Positions 26,303-33,084 of a stretch of 64,000 bases of DNA are shown here, one piece after another. Both the position numbers and the translations under genes were made by a program. The stretch's first letter is position 1. Every line of letters starts with the position of its first letter. Source of the DNA: Oligoflexia bacterium (GTDB lineage Bacteria > Bdellovibrionota > UBA1018); NCBI GenBank assembly GCA_023701205.1, contig JAMPXJ010000005.1, positions 1-64,000 of the forward strand, in the 5' to 3' direction. The notes below the pieces were generated by a model. That model had not been told where the DNA came from. It saw nothing but the letters and a program-made list of their open reading frames with translations, and searched no databases.

Positions 26303-28830
26303 GGCTGGCCTCCCGATTTCTTCCCGCAGGAAAGGCCGAACCTGGCCCGATCGTGACAGCGCCGTTTCCAGCTCCCTTTCTCCTGCTCGAAGCTCTTGGA
26401 GATCTGATCGATATTGAGCGTCTCGATGGCGGGAATATTGGCCGAATCGCTGAGGTTCGCCGCGAGCCGCAGCACGCCCTGGAAAATCCCCACCCCGAAC
26501 GCCACGGCGTGCCCCACGGGAGTCATGGCGCAGAACTTCGAGACAACACTCCGCACCCCGAAGGAGCAGCGAAAGCACTTGTCCGAAGTCTTCTCGTCGA
26601 TCTCCGTCGGCTCGGGCCTTCCGGGCACCAGCACCTTCACGTTGTAGGTGGTGTGATCCTCGCCGTAGCACGCCCCCACCGTGAAATCCCCGTAAAAGAC
26701 CGAGGGAGCGGGCACGCCATCGAGCAGCGCATTGCTCACCGTCACGCCGCACGAGACCCCCGAGAGGAACTGCAGGTCGAAGCCCATTTGATACCGCGCG
26801 GGCTCCTTTTTCGTGAGGATGTCATAGGCGACCTCGTGATTGCGGTAAACCTCGCGATAGGCGACGGGCTTGTCGACTTCGGGCTGCAGCATCGCGTATT
26901 GGAAAGCGCCGCAACCTGCGCCGTAAAGCGCCGCCGAGCCCAGGTCCGCCACGAAGAGCTTCCAGGCCTGCCGCTTCTTGAGCCAGGGATCATAGAGCTT
27001 GCAGGCGGTCTGGCCCGAGTAGGTATTGAGCAGGTCCGGGCTGTTGATCGCCTCCCCGAGCGGCAGGAACGCCCGCGCGTAGCGACGCACCGAGATCACC
27101 GAAACCAGGCTTTGCAGCACCGTGCGCGCGCACTCGAGCGGCGTGCGACAGATCGCCACCTGCTCCTGCGCCCCGTTCGAAAGCTTGCGCGTGGCCAGGA
27201 GGTAGCGCTTCTCGAGGTTCCGGGGACAGACGGGATGCTCCGGATTCTTCGAGCAAAGCCCCTCATAGGAAGAACGCTCCGCCGGGTGCAGGAGATAGAA
27301 CGCCCAGGGATGGAGCGCCTTGTGAAGATCCGCCACGGAGCTCGCCAGCTGACCGCGCGCCTCGAGCGTCTTGCAGAACGACTGCATCCTCCCCGCCACG
27401 TGCTGGTAGAACCCGATGTGGTCCCCCAGCCGACGGGAGGAATCGGCCAGGAGGACGCTCTTGAGCTCCTCGGCGTCCCTGAGGGTCTGGATCTCCCGAT
27501 CGATGTCCTCGAAAAGCTGGTTCTTGGACAGCGTGTATTCCATGCACGCCAGGTAAGCCTCATTGAGATCCAGAGCCGGGTCATCGACCAGCGCCTCGAT
27601 GTCGCGCCCCAGGGCGGAAGGCTCCAGAAGATGCGAGATCACCTGGAGCTTGGCGAGGCCCGCGTTGAGCTTGGTGATCATCTCCAGGCGCAGCGCCGCG
27701 AGCTTCTCCTTGAAGTCGCGGTACCAGGCGTCCGCGCTGTCGGCTTCGAGCAGGCCGACGACGTCGTTGTTCACCTCCTGGAAGCGCCCGTCGAAAAGGA
27801 TATCGATCGGTTTCGGCGGCACTTCGCGGATCGCCGCGTGCGTCTGCCCCAGGTACTTCGCCGCGCGCAGCGCATCGGCCGAAAGTCCCGTCGAGTCGCA
27901 GCGAGGCAGCTCCACGGAGCGGCAGCCGTTGGGAACCAGCAGGGCCGAGTCCTCGAAAGCGATCGAGGCGAAGACCGGCCGCAAATCTCCGAACTCCCGC
28001 TGATACTCCGGAGCGTGGCGCCAGCCCCAGGACAGGAAAAGCTTGAACGTATGCCAGAACCGGAAGCCCACCGCGTCCCACTGCTCGTCGGACGCGAGAT
28101 CCGCCACGTCGAGCTGAACCGTCGTGAAGCGCGCGTCGGCGTCATCGTCGGGCGAAAAGCAGCTGTCCAGATGCTCCTCGGGCTTGAACGAATCGAAGGC
28201 GATCGAGTCCACGGTGGACTGATCGGGCTTCTGCGTCGCCAACGGCTTGTGAAACGCAGAGAACTTCCGCACGACATGACAGCCGATCGAAGCGTTCTCG
28301 CTCAGGCGCTTCGGGAAGAAGTCGCTCTCGCTGAAGCCCAGCGCGGCCCAGTCCGGCCGCGGCAGGTGCGCCCGCGCCCAAAGCTCCCCGAGCCAGTCGT
28401 TCATCGCCCGACAGGAGAGCAGTTCGTTCTCGCGCAGGCAGCTCTCCACGGCAGTGCGATACCCTTCGGGAAAAGCTGCATCCACCGGCAGCAGCGGAAG
28501 GCGGCCCTCCAAGAGCGACTCCAGGATGTCCACCGACAACTGCGCGCTCCAGAGCCGGAAGCGCGTGACCGACTTCTGCGCCCAGCGCTTCGGCTCCTCG
28601 AGCGGCCGGACCTTCTGCATCGCCGCTCCGCGAGCGAAGCCCGCCTTGCCCGCATTGAATCCGTCGAGCATCAGGAAGACCGAGCGCGCGGGCCTGCGCG
28701 AAAGCTCGGCGCAGGCCGCGCGGTTGGAGAACTCCAACGGAGCCATGTTGAAATCGATCGCGCGGGCCCGGGCCGCGAAGGCGGCGTTCAAGGCCCCGAG
28801 AATCGACAACCATGCGAAGGCGGATTTCAT
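26299..28830 (-). CDS. large secreted protein, unknown
   Basis: An 843-residue protein with a signal peptide (FAWLSILGALNAAFAARARA) and many scattered cysteines (SCLRENELLSC, TPLECA, DKCFRCSFG, AMTPVGH region). Mostly predicted helical in the middle (about 350-560), with a short hydrophobic stretch near HAVAFGVGIFQGVL that could touch a membrane. No known domain or catalytic motif is seen. It is the largest protein of the secretome operon and a candidate scaffold. The opposite strand holds an equally long open frame, which I reject because it is Arg/His-rich and lacks start signals. Confidence 0.8.
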   Translation of the reverse strand: MKSAFAWLSILGALNAAFAARARAIDFNMAPLEFSNRAACAELSRRPARSVFLMLDGFNAGKAGFARGAAMQKVRPLEEPKRWAQKSVTRFRLWSAQLSVDILESLLEGRLPLLPVDAAFPEGYRTAVESCLRENELLSCRAMNDWLGELWARAHLPRPDWAALGFSESDFFPKRLSENASIGCHVVRKFSAFHKPLATQKPDQSTVDSIAFDSFKPEEHLDSCFSPDDDADARFTTVQLDVADLASDEQWDAVGFRFWHTFKLFLSWGWRHAPEYQREFGDLRPVFASIAFEDSALLVPNGCRSVELPRCDSTGLSADALRAAKYLGQTHAAIREVPPKPIDILFDGRFQEVNNDVVGLLEADSADAWYRDFKEKLAALRLEMITKLNAGLAKLQVISHLLEPSALGRDIEALVDDPALDLNEAYLACMEYTLSKNQLFEDIDREIQTLRDAEELKSVLLADSSRRLGDHIGFYQHVAGRMQSFCKTLEARGQLASSVADLHKALHPWAFYLLHPAERSSYEGLCSKNPEHPVCPRNLEKRYLLATRKLSNGAQEQVAICRTPLECARTVLQSLVSVISVRRYARAFLPLGEAINSPDLLNTYSGQTACKLYDPWLKKRQAWKLFVADLGSAALYGAGCGAFQYAMLQPEVDKPVAYREVYRNHEVAYDILTKKEPARYQMGFDLQFLSGVSCGVTVSNALLDGVPAPSVFYGDFTVGACYGEDHTTYNVKVLVPGRPEPTEIDEKTSDKCFRCSFGVRSVVSKFCAMTPVGHAVAFGVGIFQGVLRLAANLSDSANIPAIETLNIDQISKSFEQEKGSWKRRCHDRARFGLSCGKKSGGQP

Positions 28831-28850
28831 GGGATGGTTCGCCGCGCGAA

Positions 28851-29429
28851 TCAGCTGCAGGTGGCGCCCTTCACCAGATTCATCACCGTCGTGTAAAACA
28901 GGATCATCGTCTGCTCCGCGGGCGTGAAAGCCGGGAACGTAGGATCCTCGCCCGGCTTCGCGTTCACAAGCGCGGTCATGTAGGTGGTGACGGCTTCGTA
29001 GACCGACTTGTCGACGTTCACCGTTTTCGTGCAGTTGGTCTTCTCCCAGGTGAGCTGGATGCCGTAGCCGGGCTCATTGAGATTGTAGTTGGGATTGTTG
29101 TAAGGATCCCCGCCCCCGTAATAGACGTTGTAGGAGGAGCTGTTGCCGTTGTTCATGCGGTTATTCGTCCCGACGAAAGTGGAGACCGTGAACTTCGTGG
29201 AGTTCAGCGAGACCGAGAAGATCTTGCAGAGCGAACCTTCGCACGCGAGATTCGCCTTGTCCTTGAGGAACTGATCCTTGGTCAGCTCGGGCAGTCCTCC
29301 GCCCGGCGTGGAGTCGCCGTAGTCATCGCCCTCGGCGCGGACAACACCGGCGAGCAATAGAGCGCCGAGCGCGCACGCGCCCAGCAACACCGCAACCTTC
29401 CGTTGAGTGCCCGGAATACTGAAAGCCAT
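28851..29429 (-). CDS. secreted protein, first gene of operon
   Basis: A 192-residue protein with signal peptide (VAVLLGACALGALLLAGVVRA). The mature part is rich in Asn, Gly and Tyr (YNVYYGGGDPYNNPNYN) with four or so cysteines, the composition of surface-exposed or fibre-like subunits. AAGGGGG precedes the ATG at 29429. It leads seven secreted-protein genes running to 20791; the next starts 20 bases later. Its function is unknown. Confidence 0.78.
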   Translation of the reverse strand: MAFSIPGTQRKVAVLLGACALGALLLAGVVRAEGDDYGDSTPGGGLPELTKDQFLKDKANLACEGSLCKIFSVSLNSTKFTVSTFVGTNNRMNNGNSSSYNVYYGGGDPYNNPNYNLNEPGYGIQLTWEKTNCTKTVNVDKSVYEAVTTYMTALVNAKPGEDPTFPAFTPAEQTMILFYTTVMNLVKGATCS

Positions 29430-29482
29430 AAAAATACCCCCTTGAGTTCGCAGCGCTTGGCCACTGATTTGGTGCGCGGCGC

Positions 29483-29511
29483 AAGTTAGTACAACGCGGC
29501 AGCTTTGTCAG
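29483..29511 (-). promoter_or_regulatory. candidate promoter of the secretome operon
   Basis: On the minus strand CTGACA (29506-29511) and TAACTT (29483-29488) are 17 bases apart, a sigma-70-like pair. It would give a leader of roughly 48 bases before the ATG at 29429. The rest of the gap to 29588 holds no gene. Confidence 0.33.
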
Positions 29512-29588
29512 TAGGTTTTTGCGCGATTTTCAAGGGAAATTCCGCCAAAAAATGGGGCAAAATAGCTCACGCGCTCAGCCGGATGGTA

Positions 29589-30089
29589 TCAGGGATTGCC
29601 CGCGGCCTGGGGATAGTCCGCGCGAAGCAGGAACGGACTCGTCGATGCGTGGATGTCGTGACAGCTCACGCAGTCCTTTCCCGCGATGCTTCCCTGGCTG
29701 TTGATACGAAGACAGACGGAGGCGCGCGAGCCGCTTCCGAAGGCCGGAGGTTGGGCCGGACCCGCAAGCCCCTTGCCGGAGTCGATGGGGGAATGCCCGC
29801 CCCTATCGGAACCGTCCTTGGGTCGGTGGCATTGCAGGCAGAGACGGTTGGCGGGATTCGCGCGGATCGCGGCCTTCTCCTCGGCGCTCAACACGAGGGC
29901 GCCCGGGCTCGCCTCGGCCGGAAACTTCCGCAGCGATCGCAGATGACTCAGATGGCAGACCGCACAGGTCTTGCCGCCGGACCACGCTTCGCGCGAGAAA
30001 TCATGTTTGCCGCCGGCAAAGTCGCCGAAGGCCGCGCCCGAAGCCAGAGTCAGCAAGAGCGATAGACCGCCTTGGATGCCGATTCTCAT
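29589..30089 (-). CDS. triheme c-type cytochrome
   Basis: A 166-residue exported protein (signal LSLLLTLASGAAFG) with three CXXCH haem sites (CAVCH, CLQCH, CVSCH). The start is either ATG 30089, with GAGG 6 bases before it, or GTG 30099-30101 overlapping the upstream stop; ATG is preferred. It shares the start of the mature protein (HDFS...SWSGG...C) with the tetraheme protein encoded next to it, so it is a related, shorter form of a doubled-CXXCH cytochrome. It should carry electrons in the periplasm. Confidence 0.87.
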   Translation of the reverse strand: MRIGIQGGLSLLLTLASGAAFGDFAGGKHDFSREAWSGGKTCAVCHLSHLRSLRKFPAEASPGALVLSAEEKAAIRANPANRLCLQCHRPKDGSDRGGHSPIDSGKGLAGPAQPPAFGSGSRASVCLRINSQGSIAGKDCVSCHDIHASTSPFLLRADYPQAAGNP

Positions 30090-30097
30090 CTCCCGCC

Positions 30098-30712
30098 TCA
30101 CAGGTTATGACAGCTCTGACAGAGCCGCCCATTGTCATCGGGGATCCTGAAAAGCTCCGAGTTTCCGAAGCGATTGTGCACCTCATGACAGGAGCTGCAC
30201 TGAACCTTCCCCGCGCTGAGCAGATCCCGCGCGACCGTCCCTCCCAGCTCGGTCAGGGAAGTGTCCGGATCGCGCAACCGCGGATCGGATGCCGCGAGCG
30301 AACTATCGTAAACGAAGGATATCGGATGATGATCGCGCAGGTCCGTCCCCAGCGATCCTCCCGACCACTGCGATCCCGGCCTGCCGCTGAACGCATCCGT
30401 CGCGATCGTCCCGTCGTGGCACCCCAGGCAGAGCTTCGAGCTGCCGTCAGGCTGGCCGACGATGGCGCTCATCGTATCGCTGCTGTAGGGGGTGTAGACC
30501 TGATTGGAAAGGGCGTGGTTCCAGAGCGGCCGCAGCGCGGGTGACACCGGGACATGGGGCGAATGGCAGACGATGCAGACCTGGCCCCCGCTCCAGGACT
30601 GCGCGCTGAAATCGTGAGGGGAGCCGGCGATCCCGGCGACAGCGGGGCCTTCGAGCGCGAGCCCGAGAAACGCGAAAAGACCCACAAAGAGCGGAAGAGC
30701 CCCATAATGCAT
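30098..30712 (-). CDS. tetraheme c-type cytochrome (doubled CXXCH family)
   Basis: A 204-residue exported cytochrome with four CXXCH motifs (CIVCH, CLGCH, CSSCH, CQSCH). It is a clear paralogue of the 31922-32536 protein: both have WNHALS, YxxYxSDTM, VGQPDG and SKLCLGCHDGT. The stop of this gene overlaps the possible GTG start of the triheme gene. Upstream lies a strong terminator, so its own transcript may start in the gap 30713-30749 or come from read-through. Confidence 0.9.
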   Translation of the reverse strand: MHYGALPLFVGLFAFLGLALEGPAVAGIAGSPHDFSAQSWSGGQVCIVCHSPHVPVSPALRPLWNHALSNQVYTPYSSDTMSAIVGQPDGSSKLCLGCHDGTIATDAFSGRPGSQWSGGSLGTDLRDHHPISFVYDSSLAASDPRLRDPDTSLTELGGTVARDLLSAGKVQCSSCHEVHNRFGNSELFRIPDDNGRLCQSCHNL

Positions 30713-30749
30713 GGCGTGTCACTACCCGTTTCGGCGCGTTTTGTAAAAA

Positions 30750-30785
30750 GGCGATGCGGTGACCCAGAGGGTCTACCGCATCGCC
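30750..30785 (-). terminator. rho-independent terminator after the NHL gene
   Basis: GGCGATGCGGT (30750-30760) pairs with ACCGCATCGCC (30775-30785) and GACCC (30761-30765) with GGGTC (30769-30773), around an AGA loop with one bulged base. On the minus strand the stem is followed by TTTTTAC. It lies 43 bases past the stop of the NHL gene. Confidence 0.85.
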
Positions 30786-30828
30786 GTACGGTTCCATCCC
30801 GATCAGGAGCCCGATCAGGACGAATCCC

Positions 30829-31881
30829 TTACTTCTGCTTGAGCATCCCGTAGACGTTCACGGCATTGCTGCCGCTGAGGTTGGACACGAGGATCAGATA
30901 CTCGATCTGATGCCCGGGAGCCACGTCTTTGGCGAAGTACTTCACGTGATCATAGTCGACCACGACCTTCGCGGGCATGTTCAGGCCGCCAGGGATGTTG
31001 CCGACCTTGCCGAACGGCATGAGCAGCTTGTCTTCCCTGTTGAAGACCTGCACGTTCTCGAACGCGGCGTCCACCGCGAAGAGCCGGCTCTCGCGGTCCA
31101 ACGCCACGCCTTTCGGGCGCGTGAAGGTGCCGATCACGTCACCGACCTGGCCGACGTTCCGGAGGAACTTGCCGGTCTCCGAGAAGACGGCGATGCGGCC
31201 GTTCAGCGTGTCGGCGGCGTAGATATTGCCTTCGACGTCCGCGGCCAGGTTCGTGGCCTTGAACAGCTCGCCAGCCGCGCTGCCCGCGTTGCCGATGCGG
31301 AAGAGCTCCGCCCCGGTCGACGGGTCGAGGGCCAGGATCTGGGAGCTGATGAGGTCCGCCACGTACAGTCGACCTTTGGACAGGAGCACGTCCGAGGGCT
31401 TCAGCGTGTCGCCTTTTCCGAACATCTTAACGAGGACATCCTTCGAGTCATACACGGCGACCCGATTGAGGCCCACATCCGCCACGTAACGCGTGCCATC
31501 GGCGGCGATCGCGATATTGACCGGCTGGGACAGCTTGCCCTCGCCGAAGTTCGTCATGAGGTTCTTCTCGAGATCAAGAACGCTGACCAGGCCCCGAAGC
31601 ATGTCGCAGACGTAGAGCTTGCCGCCCGACATGGCCATGCCATAGGGTTTGACCAGCGGATTGGTCTCCTCCGGATTCACCGGCGTGAAGCCGGGGAAGC
31701 GGTCCCCGTAAGGATTCGCCGGAAGCAGGGAGTTGGAGCCGGTGAACGTCTTCAGGAACTGGATCCTGGGGGCGTCCGGCTGCTCCGGATAGAAAACAGG
31801 GGCTTTGGTTTGCGCGGCCGAAGCCGTGATCGCAAACAAGGCCGCAACCACTATACCTGTCGCTCTGAAGTATTTCGTCAT
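30829..31881 (-). CDS. exported NHL-repeat beta-propeller protein
   Basis: A 350-residue protein with a signal peptide (VVAALFAITASAAQ) and about six NHL-type blades, each with the pattern P-x-x-(I/V)-A-(I/V)...(L/Y)-Y-V-A-D, for example KPYGMAMSGGKLYVCD, QPVNIAIAADGTRYVAD and KATNLAADVEGNIYAAD. The C-terminal stretch (VVVDYDHVKYFAKDV) is a final blade or tail. NHL propellers next to multihaem cytochromes are known from metal-reducing deltaproteobacteria, where they may scaffold extracellular electron transfer. The upstream cytochrome begins at 32536; only 40 bases separate them. Confidence 0.87.
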   Translation of the reverse strand: MTKYFRATGIVVAALFAITASAAQTKAPVFYPEQPDAPRIQFLKTFTGSNSLLPANPYGDRFPGFTPVNPEETNPLVKPYGMAMSGGKLYVCDMLRGLVSVLDLEKNLMTNFGEGKLSQPVNIAIAADGTRYVADVGLNRVAVYDSKDVLVKMFGKGDTLKPSDVLLSKGRLYVADLISSQILALDPSTGAELFRIGNAGSAAGELFKATNLAADVEGNIYAADTLNGRIAVFSETGKFLRNVGQVGDVIGTFTRPKGVALDRESRLFAVDAAFENVQVFNREDKLLMPFGKVGNIPGGLNMPAKVVVDYDHVKYFAKDVAPGHQIEYLILVSNLSGSNAVNVYGMLKQK

Positions 31882-31921
31882 TTTCGTATTCTCCGTACTG
31901 AATGGTTATCCGACTTGCCGT

Positions 31922-32536
31922 TTACTTGTTGTGGCAAGTCATGCACAGCGCGCTGCCGGCATTGTGGATCCGCAAGAGCTTCTCGTTGCCGTAGCGCCCG
32001 TGGACGTCATGGCAGGAGGTGCACTGGACTTTCCCGAAATGCAGCATATCCTGATCGATCGTGCCGCCATGCTCGGTAGTGTGGGTCGCGGGATCCCACA
32101 GCGTGCCGTCGGCCGTGGCCAGCGCCGAGTCGTAGGTGAACGAGATCGGGTGCGAGCCGCTGCGGTCAAGGCGCACCGTCTTGAACGTCGTGCCCACGTA
32201 CCGGCCGAACGAGTCGAGCGCGACGGTGCCGTCATGACAGCCCAGGCAGAGCTTGGACGTGCCGTCAGGCTGGCCCACGACCGCGTTCATCGTGTCCGAG
32301 GTATACAGCGTATAGGTCGCCGTTGACAGTGCGTGGTTCCACAACGGCGCATCCGCCTTCACGGCCTTGTTGCCGCCGTGCGGAGTATGGCAGGGAAGAC
32401 AGATCTCGCCCATCGCCCAGCCTGTGGTCGAGAAGTTGTGCTTGGTCTCCGTGATCCCCGCATGCGCATTTCCTATCAACACTAACGCGATGAGAGCTCC
32501 CAGACAGCCGCTCATCTTCTTTGGATTTGTGTTCAT
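31922..32536 (-). CDS. tetraheme c-type cytochrome (doubled CXXCH family)
   Basis: A 204-residue exported protein with four CXXCH motifs (CLPCH, CLGCH, CTSCH, CMTCH) and the same length as its paralogue at 30098-30712. The signal peptide is LIALVLIGNAHA. GGGGGT precedes the ATG at 32536. The long 5' gap (32537-33084) separates it from the divergent solenoid gene and probably holds both promoters. Together with the NHL gene it forms a transcription unit ending at the hairpin at 30750. Confidence 0.9.
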   Translation of the reverse strand: MNTNPKKMSGCLGALIALVLIGNAHAGITETKHNFSTTGWAMGEICLPCHTPHGGNKAVKADAPLWNHALSTATYTLYTSDTMNAVVGQPDGTSKLCLGCHDGTVALDSFGRYVGTTFKTVRLDRSGSHPISFTYDSALATADGTLWDPATHTTEHGGTIDQDMLHFGKVQCTSCHDVHGRYGNEKLLRIHNAGSALCMTCHNK

Positions 32537-32733
32537 TCCGAACCCCCAAAATGCCGTGACGTCCGAGCCATTCCGCGCACGAAATCCGTCACACGTTGAG
32601 AAGACTCTTCACTAAGTCCCGATGCGAACGGATATACGCCCGCTCGCCACTCGTCACAAGCAACAGCTGAATATGGCTGCGGAACGCTCCGACTCGTTAT
32701 TCCTATGGGAATTCCCACCCGCGCGCGGGGGAC

Positions 32734-32777
32734 GGACGCTCCGTCTCACGATGCCCCACGCATGAGACGGAGCGTCC
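32734..32777. repeat. 15-base perfect inverted repeat in a 548-base intergenic stretch
   Basis: GGACGCTCCGTCTCA (32734-32748) is perfectly complementary to bases 32763-32777, with a 14-base loop. No T-run follows. The stretch 32537-33084 between divergent cytochrome and solenoid genes holds no gene; it also has a small hairpin GGGACG/CGTCCC at 32895-32909 and the promoter listed at 33025. The repeat may be a protein-binding site or part of a small RNA; nothing more can be told. Confidence 0.6.
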
Positions 32778-33024
32778 CATACGGAGGACACCGTTCCGGC
32801 TCCATCCCCCCCGGCCTGCCTCCCGGCCATTTCACCTCGCGCGAGGACAAAGTATCCCAAACTCCCTCGATCGGACGGAGTTCGAGATGAACTTGGGACG
32901 CTTCGTCCCGCGCCTCTCGCTTCCCGCGCGAATCCACCCACTCATTCGATAATGTCCCGCATTTTTCGAGAAAAACGCCCAATTTTGGAGTACAAGCACT
33001 CGCGGCACACAGGCACTGAGAAGA

Positions 33025-33053
33025 TTGACAAGCCTGCTGCCCTGCATTAAATC
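33025..33053 (+). promoter_or_regulatory. sigma-70-type promoter for the solenoid/cytochrome unit
   Basis: TTGACA (33025-33030), a perfect -35 consensus, and TAAATC (33048-33053) are 17 bases apart. The start would be near 33060, about 25 bases before the ATG at 33085, with GGAG at 33075-33078. Confidence 0.6.
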
Positions 33054-33084
33054 GACCTGCGAAAGCTTCCATCCGGAGTAAACG

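Noticed and set aside
26263-28896. 877-residue plus-strand open frame opposite the 843-residue secreted protein.
   Set aside because: Its composition is Arg/His/Leu-rich, it has no ribosome site, and the minus-strand gene has a signal peptide, natural composition and an ATGA overlap with its neighbour.
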